A DNA stretch of 64,000 nucleotides from Pannonibacter phragmitetus DSM 14782. GTDB taxonomy: Bacteria > Pseudomonadota > Alphaproteobacteria > Rhizobiales > Stappiaceae. The position numbers and the translations under genes are program-made. The stretch lies in assembly GCF_000382365.1 (NCBI RefSeq), contig NZ_KB908217.1, forward strand, positions 62,001-126,000, given 5' to 3'. Under the pieces are notes generated by a model. That model saw nothing but the letters and a program-made list of their open reading frames with translations. It made no database searches and was not told where the DNA came from. This document shows, piece by piece, positions 33,819 through 42,365 of the stretch. How positions within the stretch are numbered: position 1 is the first letter of the stretch; the number at the start of each line of letters is the position of its first letter.

Positions 33819-35174
33819 ATGCGCTTGCTGATTGTTGGGACGCTTGGCGGCCAGCTTACGACAGCCTCGAAAATCGCGATGCAGCGCGGCGCTCAGGTCA
33901 CCCATGCGGATGACATCGAAGGGGCGCTGAGGGTGTTGCGCTCCGGCCGTGGCGCCGATCTGCTGATGGTCGAGGTGAAGCTGGACATCGGCTCGCTGAT
34001 TGCACGGCTTGCGGACGAGCGTATTCACGTGCCGATCGTTGCCTGCGGTACGGATACCGATGCCCGCGCAGCTGTGGCTGCCATCCGGGCCGGCGCCAAG
34101 GAATATATCCCGCTGCCGCCTGATCCGGACATGATTGCGGCGGTTCTGTCCGCTGTTTCGGAAGAGCGCGGCGACCTGATCTACCGCGATGAAGCCATGG
34201 CCGCCGTGGTGAAGCTGGCGGAACAGGTGGCACCCTCCGATGCTTCGATCCTGATCACCGGTGAATCCGGCACGGGCAAGGAAGTCATTGCCCGCCACGT
34301 GCACCGCAGCTCGTCGCGTTCGGGCAAGCCGTTCATCTCCATCAATTGCGCGGCGATTCCCGAGCACCTGCTGGAATCCGAGCTTTTCGGCCATGAGAAG
34401 GGCGCCTTTACCGGGGCCGTTGCCCGCCGGGTCGGCAAGTTCGAGGAAGCTGATGGCGGCACGCTGCTGCTGGACGAGATTTCCGAGATGGATGTGCGCC
34501 TGCAGGCGAAGCTTCTGCGCGCCATTCAGGAACGGGTGATCGACCGGGTCGGCGGCACGCGGCCGGTGCCGGTGGATATCCGTATCATTGCCACGTCCAA
34601 CCGGGATCTGGCGGAAAGCGTGCGTCAGGGGAGCTTCCGCGAGGATCTGCTCTTCCGCCTCAATGTGGTGAACCTGAAGCTGCCGCCCCTGCGCCAGCGC
34701 CCGGCGGACATTCTGGAACTCGCCGACTATTTCGCCCGCCATTATGCGCAGGTGAACGGTGCTCCGGTGCGGCCCATCAGCCCGGATGCGCGCCGGGCGC
34801 TGACCACCAGCCCCTGGCCGGGCAATGTGCGCGAGCTGGAGAACACCATCCACCGCGCGGTGCTGCTCGCCATCGGGCCGGAGATCGGGGTTGATGCGAT
34901 CCGCATGCCCGACGGGACACCGCTGGCTTCCGCGGCGCGCGGGCCGGTGGAGCGGGCTGCGCAGGCCGCAGAAGCCGTCAACCGCTCGCTCGTCGGGCGG
35001 ACGGTTGCGGATGTGGAGCGGGATCTCATTCTTGATACGCTGGATCACTGCCTTGGAAACCGCACCCACGCGGCCAAGATCCTCGGCATCTCGATCCGTA
35101 CCCTGCGCAACAAGCTGAACCAGTACACGGATGAGGGCATCCACGTGCCGGCACCGGGCGAAGCGCGGGTCTGA
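33819..35174 (+). CDS. flbD: Sigma-54-dependent flagellar regulator FlbD
   Basis: 451 residues. Residues 1-115 are a receiver-like domain that lacks the usual phospho-aspartate: the strand reads LLMVEVKLD, as in Caulobacter FlbD, which is controlled by FliX rather than simple phosphorylation. The AAA+ domain has Walker A GESGTGKE (148-155), the sigma-54 contact loop GAFTGA (195-200) and Walker B near DGGTLLLDE. A Fis-type helix-turn-helix (NRTHAAKILGISIRTLRNKL) ends the protein. FlbD activates late flagellar genes with sigma-54 and represses fliF. Its gene sits within the operon it is expected to repress; fliK has a matching promoter. Confidence 0.94.
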   Translation: MRLLIVGTLGGQLTTASKIAMQRGAQVTHADDIEGALRVLRSGRGADLLMVEVKLDIGSLIARLADERIHVPIVACGTDTDARAAVAAIRAGAKEYIPLPPDPDMIAAVLSAVSEERGDLIYRDEAMAAVVKLAEQVAPSDASILITGESGTGKEVIARHVHRSSSRSGKPFISINCAAIPEHLLESELFGHEKGAFTGAVARRVGKFEEADGGTLLLDEISEMDVRLQAKLLRAIQERVIDRVGGTRPVPVDIRIIATSNRDLAESVRQGSFREDLLFRLNVVNLKLPPLRQRPADILELADYFARHYAQVNGAPVRPISPDARRALTTSPWPGNVRELENTIHRAVLLAIGPEIGVDAIRMPDGTPLASAARGPVERAAQAAEAVNRSLVGRTVADVERDLILDTLDHCLGNRTHAAKILGISIRTLRNKLNQYTDEGIHVPAPGEARV

Positions 35175-35201
35175 GGCGCTTGCAGATTTTGAGGACGCTG
35201 C

Positions 35202-37358
35202 ATGAGTGAAGCATCAGCAAATGGCTCCGGCACCCCCCCGCCGCCCGGTGGGCGCGGGCCGGGGACTGGCGTCCAGCTGCCGAATATAGGGGATATCTGG
35301 CGTGCGCTGAGGCAGGGCGATCTGGGCCTTGCCATCGGCGTGATGGTCATCCTCGTCCTGCTCATCGTGCCGATGCCCTCGATGCTGCTGGACATGTTCC
35401 TGGCCATCTCGATCATCTTCTCGGTGATGATCCTGATGACCGGCCTGTTCATCCAGCAGCCGCTGGAATTCTCGTCCTTTCCGACGGTTCTGCTGATCGC
35501 CACCATGCTGCGGCTGGCGCTCAACCTTGCCTCGACGCGCCTGATCCTCGCCAACGGCCATGAGGGCACGGCTGCGGCCGGGCATGTGATTCAGTCCTTC
35601 GGCAACTTCGTGATGGGTGGCAATTTCGTCATCGGCATCATCGTCTTTGCCATTCTGGTGATCGTGAACTTCATCGTCATCACCAAGGGTTCGGGACGTA
35701 TCGCGGAAGTGGCAGCGCGTTTCACCCTGGATGCGATGCCCGGCAAGCAGATGGCAATCGACGCCGATCTGTCCGCCGGCCTGATCGACGAAGGTGAGGC
35801 CCGCCGCCGCCGCAAGCAGCTGGAAGAAGAATCCACCTTCTTCGGTGCCATGGACGGTGCGTCCAAATTCGTGCGCGGTGATGCGATTGCGGGCCTGCTG
35901 ATCACCTTCATCAACGTCATTGCCGGGATCATCATCGGCGTGGCGCAGATGGGGCTGACATTCGGTGAAGCCGCGCAGAATTATACCCTGCTGACGGTGG
36001 GTGACGGGCTGGTCTCGCAGATCCCCGCCCTGATCGTCTCGACTGCTGCCGGTATTCTGGTGTCCAAGGCAGGTGTGGTCGGTTCGGCTGACAAGGCCAT
36101 GGTGGCCCAGTTTACGGGCTATCCGAAGGCGCTGGGCATGTCCGCCGCCGTGATGGTGACGCTGGCCTTCCTGCCGGGCATGCCGATGATCCCCTTCGTG
36201 TCGCTGGCAGCTCTGGCCGGATGGCTGGCCTTCAAGACCGGGAATGTGAAACAGCAGAAAGCTGCGGAGGAAGTCGCCAAGAAGGTGATCGAGGAAGCGC
36301 CAAAGCCGCCTTCCGAACCGCCGATCACCGATTCCCTCAAGATGGATGAACTGCGGATCGAGCTGGGCTATGCCCTGCTGCCCCTGATCAATGGCAGGGA
36401 AAGCGGCGGAGCGGATCAGCTGACCGAGCAGATCAAGGCCCTGCGCCGTCAGGTTGCGGCGGATATGGGCATCATCATGCCGCCCGTGCGCATCCTCGAC
36501 AACATCCAGCTCGGGGCGAATGACTATGTCCTCAAGGTCAAGGAAGTGGATGCGGGCAAGGGCTCCCTCTATCCGAACCGCTACATGGTCATGGATCCGG
36601 CTGGCGGTCAGGTGAAGCTGCCGGGCACGCACACAATCGAGCCGACTTTTGGCCTGCCTGCCACCTGGGTGGAGGCTGCCTACCGCGAGGACGCTTCACT
36701 GCGCGGCTATACCGTGGTGGATCCGGCAACCGTGCTCTCGACCCATCTGACCGAGACAATCAAGGCCAACGTGGCGGAACTGCTCACCTATGCGGACGTG
36801 CAGAAGCTGTTGAAGGAGCTGAAGGGCGATCAGGCCAAGCTGGTGGACGATCTCATTCCCTCGCAGATCAACGTGTCGGGCGTTCAGCGCGTGCTGCAGA
36901 CCCTGCTGGGCGAGCGTGTTTCCGTGCGCGATCTTGGCACCATTCTCGAAGGCATTGCAGAGGCGGTCGGCTTTACCCGCAACACCAATACGATTGCCGA
37001 ACACGTGCGCAGCCGCCTGGCGCGCCAGCTCTGCGCGGCCAACATGGCGCCCGGCGGCTATCTGCCGCTGATTGCGCTCAGCCCGCGCTGGGAGCAGTCG
37101 TTCCTGGAAGCCATCGTTGGAGAAGGAGAGGAGCGCCAGCTCGCCATGCAGCCGTCGAAGCTGCAGGAATTCGTGACGCTGGTGCGTGATGCCTTTGAAC
37201 ACGCGGCAACCCAGGGCGAGGTGCCGGTTCTGCTGACGTCGCCGCAGACGCGGCCCTTTGTGCGTTCCATCGTTGAACGCTTCCGGGCTCATACCACTGT
37301 GATGAGCCAGAACGAGGTTCATCCCCGGGCGAAACTGAAGACGGTCGGTTCAATCTGA
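35202..37358 (+). CDS. flhA: Flagellar export gate protein FlhA
   Basis: 718 residues. Eight transmembrane helices fill about residues 40-335, with the conserved loop segments PTVLLIATMLRLALNLASTR and the FHIPEP-like AARFTLDAMPGKQMAIDADL between helices. The C-terminal cytoplasmic domain (~375-705) includes IELGYALLPLI. FlhA is the central export gate subunit that receives chaperone-substrate complexes. It is the last gene of the fliF operon; GAGGA precedes the start and a bidirectional terminator follows at once. Confidence 0.98.
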   Translation: MSEASANGSGTPPPPGGRGPGTGVQLPNIGDIWRALRQGDLGLAIGVMVILVLLIVPMPSMLLDMFLAISIIFSVMILMTGLFIQQPLEFSSFPTVLLIATMLRLALNLASTRLILANGHEGTAAAGHVIQSFGNFVMGGNFVIGIIVFAILVIVNFIVITKGSGRIAEVAARFTLDAMPGKQMAIDADLSAGLIDEGEARRRRKQLEEESTFFGAMDGASKFVRGDAIAGLLITFINVIAGIIIGVAQMGLTFGEAAQNYTLLTVGDGLVSQIPALIVSTAAGILVSKAGVVGSADKAMVAQFTGYPKALGMSAAVMVTLAFLPGMPMIPFVSLAALAGWLAFKTGNVKQQKAAEEVAKKVIEEAPKPPSEPPITDSLKMDELRIELGYALLPLINGRESGGADQLTEQIKALRRQVAADMGIIMPPVRILDNIQLGANDYVLKVKEVDAGKGSLYPNRYMVMDPAGGQVKLPGTHTIEPTFGLPATWVEAAYREDASLRGYTVVDPATVLSTHLTETIKANVAELLTYADVQKLLKELKGDQAKLVDDLIPSQINVSGVQRVLQTLLGERVSVRDLGTILEGIAEAVGFTRNTNTIAEHVRSRLARQLCAANMAPGGYLPLIALSPRWEQSFLEAIVGEGEERQLAMQPSKLQEFVTLVRDAFEHAATQGEVPVLLTSPQTRPFVRSIVERFRAHTTVMSQNEVHPRAKLKTVGSI

Positions 37359-37361
37359 AAC

Positions 37362-37391
37362 AAAGCCGGAGAGGTGAAAGTCTCCGGCTTT
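37362..37391. terminator. Bidirectional terminator between flhA and the convergent small gene
   Basis: Perfect 11-bp stem AAAGCCGGAGA / TCTCCGGCTTT with an 8-base loop. Read in the minus direction it is followed by GTTTC, giving a U-rich end; it lies 3 bp after flhA and 10 bp after the minus-strand gene. Confidence 0.8.
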
Positions 37392-37401
37392 GCGCGTGTC
37401 A

Positions 37402-37644
37402 TCACACCAGAATATTCAGCCGTGACATGGCTGTGGCAGCGCTGATGTTGTTGCCGCGAATGGCGTTGGACGCCTGTTGCTGCGCGACCCCGGTGTTGAT
37501 CTGAAAAAAAGCCTGATTGAGCTGGGCGTTGAGATTCATTGTCTGTTGAGCAGAGCGCCTGCGTACGGCCGCCCAAGCGTCATTGTAGTCTTTGAGACTT
37601 GGCTTTTTATCGTTGCGGTTTGGGTTGTTTCCGATCTTAGACAT
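37402..37644 (-). CDS. Small conserved-looking protein of unknown function, convergent with flhA
   Basis: 80 residues from ATG 37644. The N-terminus is basic and polar (MSKIGNNPNRNDKKPSLKDY); the rest is helical and rich in Gln, Asn and Ala with the ordered end GNNISAATAMSRLNILV. No signal peptide or membrane helix. I do not recognise a family. It shares a terminator with flhA and has a CtrA-like TTAACCAT element just upstream of the start, so it may belong to the flagellar or cell-cycle regulon. Because that box is only 20 bp from the ATG, the true start could be the internal ATG 35 codons later. Confidence 0.6.
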   Translation of the reverse strand: MSKIGNNPNRNDKKPSLKDYNDAWAAVRRRSAQQTMNLNAQLNQAFFQINTGVAQQQASNAIRGNNISAATAMSRLNILV

Positions 37645-37663
37645 GGGAGCAGTGTTGGTACAT

Positions 37664-37682
37664 ATGGTTAATGAAAGGTAAA
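37664..37682 (-). promoter_or_regulatory. CtrA-like box upstream of the small gene
   Basis: On the minus strand TTTA-N7-TTAACCAT, matching both the bipartite CtrA consensus (one mismatch) and the compact form TTAACCAT. It ends 20 bp before the start codon, close for an activator site, so repression or a downstream start is also possible. Confidence 0.5.
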
Positions 37683-37864
37683 TTCGCGGCAAATTGCCTG
37701 ACTTTCGCTCCTTCACAATGCCGTTACGGCAGATGCCTGAGAGCGCGCAGGAGGGCCTTGCATCCGGCCCGTTTTTCCCCGACACCATGCCGGCCCTTCC
37801 CCGTGCCTGCTGATACTCAGCTGCACCGGGGCGCCATGATGCCTGCCGCGATAAGGACCCTCTG

Positions 37865-38485
37865 ATGACCCCACTCAACATGAACGGCTACACCGACCTG
37901 CCGGAGAGCAAGATCGCGCTGGTGGTCACCTATCTTGAGATGAGCGGAGCGTCTGCAGGGCTTGCTGCACCAAAGGCGCCTGCCGGTGTGTCGCTGGAGC
38001 GGTTTCCGGCTGACGATCTGGATGGGTTCCTCAAGCTCTTCCGCAAGGTGGGCGAGGAATGGCTGTGGTTCTCGCGGCTCATCATGCCGCGTGAGAAGCT
38101 GGCCGCAATTCTCAGCGAACCCTCGCGTGAGGTCTGGGTTGTCCGCAAGGACAGGGTCGATGCCGGGCTTCTGGAACTGGACTTTGCTGATCCCCAGAAC
38201 GTGGAACTGTCCTACTTCGGGTTGACGCGGGAGGTCACGGGGCAGGGGCTTGGCCGCTGGCTGATGCAGGAAGCGCAGTGGCGCGCCTGGTCACGTCCGC
38301 AGACGAAGCGCTTCTTCGTGCACACCTGCACCGGTGACAGTCCCGTGGCCATCGGCTTCTATCAGGCGAGCGGCTTCCGGCCCTACAAGCGGGCGGTTGA
38401 GGTGATCGATGATCCGCGTCTTGCCGGTCACCTGCCCGAAAGCGCCGCTCCGCATGTGCCGGTGCTGGGGCGCCTGGCGGACTGA
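37865..38485 (+). CDS. GNAT family N-acetyltransferase
   Basis: 206 residues. The acetyl-CoA binding motif is in LTREVTGQGLGRWLMQEAQW (near residue 120), followed by AIGFYQASGFRPYKR, the usual GNAT end (N/A-x-x-x-Y-x-x-x-G-F). The N-terminal ~45 residues are less typical. Starts at ATG 37865 after ATAAGGACCCTCTG. Monocistronic between the small gene and convergent mtnA. Substrate unknown. Confidence 0.88.
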   Translation: MTPLNMNGYTDLPESKIALVVTYLEMSGASAGLAAPKAPAGVSLERFPADDLDGFLKLFRKVGEEWLWFSRLIMPREKLAAILSEPSREVWVVRKDRVDAGLLELDFADPQNVELSYFGLTREVTGQGLGRWLMQEAQWRAWSRPQTKRFFVHTCTGDSPVAIGFYQASGFRPYKRAVEVIDDPRLAGHLPESAAPHVPVLGRLAD

Positions 38486-38493
38486 TCCCGGCG

Positions 38494-39594
38494 TCAGTGC
38501 CTGATCTTGTCGGAGAAGGCGGTGGCAAGGGCTGGGCGTGAGGCTTCGATCACGCCGCGCTCAGTGATGAGGCCCGTTACGAGGCGCGCCGGCGTGACAT
38601 CAAAGGCCGGATTGGCAACTTCCGAGCCTTCCGCCACGATTGAGACGCGGCGGATGGCGCCATCCGCGCCGCGCCCTGCGATCGTGGACACTTCTCTGCC
38701 GTCCCGCTCTTCGATAGGAATGCCCGTCAGGCCGTTGCTGATGGAAAAGTCCAGAGTGGAGGAGGGCAGGGCGACGTAAAAGGGAACATTGCAGTCCTTC
38801 GCTGCGAGCGCCTTCAGATAGGTGCCGATCTTGTTGCAGACATCTCCATTGGCCGTCGTCCGGTCGCTGCCGACGATCACCATGTCCACGGCGCCGTGCT
38901 GCATGAGGTGTCCGCCTGCATTGTCGCAGATGACTGTGTGCGGCACGCCGTGCTTGCCCAGCTCCCATGCGGTGAGAAAGGCCCCCTGATTGCGCGGGCG
39001 GGTTTCGTCCACCCAGACATGGACGGGAATGCCTGCATCATGCGCCATGTAGATGGGGGCAGTCGCCGTGCCCCAGTCTACCGTCGCCAGCCAGCCGGCA
39101 TTGCAATGGGTGAGGATGTTCACCGGCTCGCCAAAGCTCTTGCGGGCGAGCGCCGTCTTGATCAGCTCCAGCCCATGCAGGCCGATGGCCATATTGGTGG
39201 CCACATCCTCGTCACAGATCCGCCCCGCCACCTGCAAGGCCTTCTCGGCCCGCAACTCCGGCGCAAGATGGATGAGAGACCGGCGCACGATATCAACCGC
39301 CCAGGCAAGGTTGACGGCCGTGGGCCTTGTATCGACCAGCATGGAGGCCGCGCTGTCGAGCGAGGCATCGCCCGGATCTGCCTGCATCGCCAGCCACATG
39401 CCATAGGCAGCAGTTGCGCCGATGAGGGGAGCGCCGCGCACGCGCATGGTGCGAATCGCTTCGGCGGCCTCGGTCACGGTGGTGAGTTCCCGTGTTTCGA
39501 ACGCATGCGGGAACAGGGTCTGGTCCAGAATGGTTACACTCTTGCCGGATTTGCTCCGCCAGATGGTCCGGTAGGGGATGCCATTGACTTTCAT
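38494..39594 (-). CDS. mtnA: S-methyl-5-thioribose-1-phosphate isomerase MtnA
   Basis: 366 residues, the family length. Conserved elements: RVRGAPLIGATAAYGMWLA near residue 50, the catalytic cysteine in LTHCNAGWLAT (~161), and the catalytic aspartate region VIVGSDRTTANGDVCNKIGT (~237-256). MtnA converts 5-methylthioribose 1-phosphate to the ribulose form in the methionine salvage pathway. No other mtn gene is in the window. It converges with the GNAT gene and diverges from the tail-anchored unknown. Distinguished from eIF2B-related ribose-1,5-bisphosphate isomerase by the GSDRTTANGD motif. Confidence 0.95.
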   Translation of the reverse strand: MKVNGIPYRTIWRSKSGKSVTILDQTLFPHAFETRELTTVTEAAEAIRTMRVRGAPLIGATAAYGMWLAMQADPGDASLDSAASMLVDTRPTAVNLAWAVDIVRRSLIHLAPELRAEKALQVAGRICDEDVATNMAIGLHGLELIKTALARKSFGEPVNILTHCNAGWLATVDWGTATAPIYMAHDAGIPVHVWVDETRPRNQGAFLTAWELGKHGVPHTVICDNAGGHLMQHGAVDMVIVGSDRTTANGDVCNKIGTYLKALAAKDCNVPFYVALPSSTLDFSISNGLTGIPIEERDGREVSTIAGRGADGAIRRVSIVAEGSEVANPAFDVTPARLVTGLITERGVIEASRPALATAFSDKIRH

Positions 39595-39791
39595 GGGTGA
39601 AATCCTGCTGTTCCGGTTTTTTGCAGCGCGGCGTCTGGCCGTGCAGACCTGAATATATTAATACTTGTTAACCACAGCTGCGACATTGCCAGTGGAAGAG
39701 CGGTTTCCAGCCGGTTGCCCCGGTTTCCAGTAGGACGCTGATCCGTAAAAGTCCGCTTAAGGCAAAAGCAGCAAACGACTCGGGACAACAC

Positions 39792-40385
39792 ATGGCAGAT
39801 CAGAAGACCACAAGACCGGCCGCGACAGTGGTGCCCCATTCCAAGGTTCGCAGCCTGCGCGAGACCCTGCGCAAGGTGCGCCTTGGCGAGGCCGAGCGGG
39901 CCGATGTGGTCATCGATCTGCAGGACACCGAACGTGTCCGCCTTAAGATGCTTGCAGAGGAACTGCAGGATGTCTTCAAGGAGGTTCCGGAGGATGATGA
40001 CCAGTTTTCCTTCCAGATCATTCCCGGCTCGACGCCCCGCCTCTGGATCGATGTGACCAGCCATATCGTTGTTGCCGGTGATCTGAAGACCTACCGCTTC
40101 CTGAAGGACACCCGTCTCGGACGCCTCGTCATTCTGGAAACCTCTGACATTGACGACATGGCGGACTGCGTCACGGAATATATCGCTGAACGCATCATCG
40201 AGCGGGAACGGGCGCTGGAAGGCGACTGGCTCGACAAACGCATGAAGGCCGCCATCGCTGGCAATTCGGCCCGTCCTGCCGGTTCATCCGTCTGGGCGTC
40301 TGTTGCCCTGTCGTTCCTCGTGGGATCTCTCGCCGGAGCCGCTGGCCTGATCGCCTTCGCCTGGTTCGCCTATCCGATGCTGTGA
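39792..40385 (+). CDS. Unknown protein with single C-terminal membrane helix
   Basis: 197 residues, unrecognised. The body (~15-160) is mixed alpha/beta and charged, with segments such as RLWIDVTSHIVVAGDLKTYR and RLGRLVILETSDIDDMADCV. The last ~28 residues form a hydrophobic helix ending in FAYPML, so the protein is probably tail-anchored with its domain in the cytoplasm. An upstream AT-rich stretch (39651-39673) contains TTAACC, part of an imperfect CtrA-like element. Monocistronic, divergent from mtnA. Codon use resembles the flanking core genes, so it is likely a native alphaproteobacterial gene. Confidence 0.75.
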   Translation: MADQKTTRPAATVVPHSKVRSLRETLRKVRLGEAERADVVIDLQDTERVRLKMLAEELQDVFKEVPEDDDQFSFQIIPGSTPRLWIDVTSHIVVAGDLKTYRFLKDTRLGRLVILETSDIDDMADCVTEYIAERIIERERALEGDWLDKRMKAAIAGNSARPAGSSVWASVALSFLVGSLAGAAGLIAFAWFAYPML

Positions 40386-40481
40386 CGGGCGGTCTGCTGC
40401 TGTGACTGGGGCTGGTTTTGCGCAGGCGCCGTATCCGGCCGGGTGAGAGGCCGCAGATTTGCCCGCAGTCTGAAGGCGGCT

Positions 40482-41408
40482 TTAACGCCCCGCCGGAATC
40501 GCGATTTCCCGCTCTGCTACCGTGCTGATGCCTTCGCCGGCGCGCAGAAAGCCGCGTTCCTGCATGGTGCAGCGCCAGCCTTCTTCTGACCGGGCAATGC
40601 TGAAGAGATTGTAGCGGGCGCCGGGATGGCGGCCGCCGGGAGCGTGGCTGGCGGACGGCACGCCGATGACCGGGACCGGGCCGTTCAGCCCGTCAATGGA
40701 GGTCAGGCTGTCGATATGGGTATGGCCATGCAGCACGAGTTCTGCCCCGCTGCGCTTGACGGCAGCGCGCAGGCGCGAGGCATCTTCCAGCCGCTTGTGC
40801 CAGCGGGTTGCCCCCTTGAAAGGCGGATGGTGGATCATCACCACACGGAACAGGCCTTCTTTGCCCGTTTCCTCCAGCATCTCCTGCAGCCGGCGTGACT
40901 GCGGCACACCGATGCGGCCGGTGGCAAGGCCCGGAGCGCTTGCGCGGGCGGTCGAGACACCGATAAGGGCCAGTTGCCCGCGCCGGCGCAAATACGGGAA
41001 ATGTGCCTTGATGCTGTTGCGGTCGTCTGGTTCTGCGGGATGGTCACCGGTCATGTAAGGGCGCCAGGCCTTGAAGGCGGCCTTCAGCGCGCCCGGCACA
41101 TAGGCATCGTGATTGCCCGGCACCAGCGACATGAGGTCTGGCGGCGCCACCGCATCCAGCCAGACTTTTGCGGCTTCGATTTCCAGGGGAAGGGCGATGT
41201 TGACGAGATCGCCCGTCAGGGCAATGTGATCCGGCGCCCCTGCCAGCATGTCCTCGATGAGGGCGGCCAGATAATCCCCGCCCATGGCCTTCTTCCGGTT
41301 CCGCCGCCAGTTCACGTAGCCAAGGATACGCTTGGACAGGAGCTGCAGCAGTTCAGGCTCCGGGAGCGGGCCGAGGTGCGGATCGGAAAGATGGGCAAGG
41401 CGGAACAT
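40482..41408 (-). CDS. Calcineurin-like metallophosphoesterase
   Basis: 308 residues. All metal-site motifs are present in order: LSDPHLG (~7), LTGDLVN (~65), PGNHDAY (~97), IHHPPF (~194) and LHGHTHID (~229). These bind two metals for phosphoester hydrolysis. It resembles cyclic-nucleotide or UDP-sugar type phosphoesterases, but substrate cannot be decided. No signal peptide. Monocistronic on the minus strand; a terminator of the upstream small gene separates the two transcripts. Confidence 0.93.
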   Translation of the reverse strand: MFRLAHLSDPHLGPLPEPELLQLLSKRILGYVNWRRNRKKAMGGDYLAALIEDMLAGAPDHIALTGDLVNIALPLEIEAAKVWLDAVAPPDLMSLVPGNHDAYVPGALKAAFKAWRPYMTGDHPAEPDDRNSIKAHFPYLRRRGQLALIGVSTARASAPGLATGRIGVPQSRRLQEMLEETGKEGLFRVVMIHHPPFKGATRWHKRLEDASRLRAAVKRSGAELVLHGHTHIDSLTSIDGLNGPVPVIGVPSASHAPGGRHPGARYNLFSIARSEEGWRCTMQERGFLRAGEGISTVAEREIAIPAGR

Positions 41409-41446
41409 GCCTTTCCTTCCCCCGTGTGCCTTGACCCGTCAAGCAA

Positions 41447-41468
41447 AAAGCGCCCCGGAGGGCGCTTT
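41447..41468 (-). terminator. Rho-independent terminator of the small minus-strand unit
   Basis: Nine-pair stem AAAGCGCCC / GGGCGCTTT with loop CGGA; in the minus direction it is followed by TTGCTTG (the stem itself ends in TTT). It lies 75 bp beyond the small frame and before the phosphoesterase start. Confidence 0.8.
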
Positions 41469-41543
41469 CGGCAGGTTCGCTTCTGGTCTGCGCTGGGTCC
41501 GGGCTTGTTAAAGACCGGCCGCGCAACGCCCAGAGTGCCAGTA

Positions 41544-41660
41544 TCAGTTGGCAGCGAAAGTGGTCAGAGCAGCGCGGATGCGCGGGTTGCTCATGTCAAC
41601 GGCAGGCTTCCATGCGAAGCGGCGGTTGCGAGTGCGGCGCGCGAACAGGGCGGTGAACAT
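41544..41660 (-). CDS. Possible 38-residue small protein
   Basis: The frame encodes MFTALFARRTRNRRFAWKPA followed by 18 further residues. It is strongly basic, with one weakly hydrophobic end. Support: a good -35/-10 pair upstream (TTGTGC, 16 bp, TATATT) and a strong terminator downstream, giving a transcript of roughly 280 nt that stands alone. The Shine-Dalgarno is weak (ATGAGACCGAC). The transcript could instead be a small regulatory RNA. No family recognised. Confidence 0.45.
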   Translation of the reverse strand: MFTALFARRTRNRRFAWKPAVDMSNPRIRAALTTFAAN

Positions 41661-41742
41661 GTCGGTCTCATCTGGTTTTCCGGCGGGAGCCTCGCACAGA
41701 CATTGCGCAAGTGGCTGCCTATTTCTTCATCGGAATGACCTG

Positions 41743-41770
41743 AATATAGCCACTCTTCGCGGGCGCACAA
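41743..41770 (-). promoter_or_regulatory. Housekeeping-type promoter for the small minus-strand unit
   Basis: On the minus strand TTGTGC and TATATT separated by 16 bp, a fair sigma-70-type match. Transcription would start near 41735, about 75 nt before the small frame. Confidence 0.45.
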
Positions 41771-41861
41771 CTCATGGAAGTGGCGGGCTGCCCTGCGTTT
41801 CCTGCATGACAGGTGAACAGGTTTTTACCGCGTTTTCGGGGAAGGGCTTGCCCTGACCACA

Positions 41862-42365
41862 ATGTTCAGCATACTGCCGCGCATGTACAAGGTTCTGCGC
41901 ATTTTGCCGCCAGCTCTGCTGCGCCGCGTCATTCATTCCGCCAATCTTTTCCGCAGTGCTCATACGCTCGGCGTCCGCGTGGTCATCCGCGATGCCAATG
42001 GCTATGTCCTGCTGGTCAAGCACACCTACATGTCCGGCTGGTATCTGCCGGGAGGGAGTGTGGATGTGGGCGAGACCCTGCAGCAGGCAGCCGTGCGTGA
42101 GGTCTTCGAAGAGACCGGGATCGTGGCCCAGGCTGAGCCGCACCTGCTCGGGATCTATCACAACCGCGAAGGCTCCAGCCGCGATCACGTCGCGCTGTTC
42201 GAGATTCCCGAATGGCAGCCGGGCATGTCGTCGCCCGTTCCCAACAAGGAGATCCAGGAGGCCCGGTTCTTTTCGCCCGATGCGCTTCCGGTGGATGTGA
42301 CCGGGGCAACGCAGCGGCGGGTGGACGAGATTTCCGGGCGGCTGCATCCCAGCGCCTACTGGTGA
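41862..42365 (+). CDS. NUDIX hydrolase
   Basis: 167 residues. The NUDIX box G-x5-E-x7-R-E-x2-E-E-x-G is complete: GGSVDVGETLQQAAVREV followed by FEETG (near residues 64-86). Before it, TYMSGWYLPGG is typical of the fold. These enzymes hydrolyse nucleoside diphosphates linked to another group; the substrate is unknown. The alternative start MYKVLRILPP at 41883 is possible. It is the only gene in its transcription unit. Confidence 0.92.
   Translation: MFSILPRMYKVLRILPPALLRRVIHSANLFRSAHTLGVRVVIRDANGYVLLVKHTYMSGWYLPGGSVDVGETLQQAAVREVFEETGIVAQAEPHLLGIYHNREGSSRDHVALFEIPEWQPGMSSPVPNKEIQEARFFSPDALPVDVTGATQRRVDEISGRLHPSAYW

Larger units (their letters stand above)
41409..41861. other. Intergenic region with a small independent transcription unit
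   Basis: 453 bp between the phosphoesterase and NUDIX genes. It contains, on the minus strand, a promoter-like element, a 38-codon frame and a rho-independent terminator, each listed separately. The last ~90 bp before the NUDIX gene show nothing further. Confidence 0.55.
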
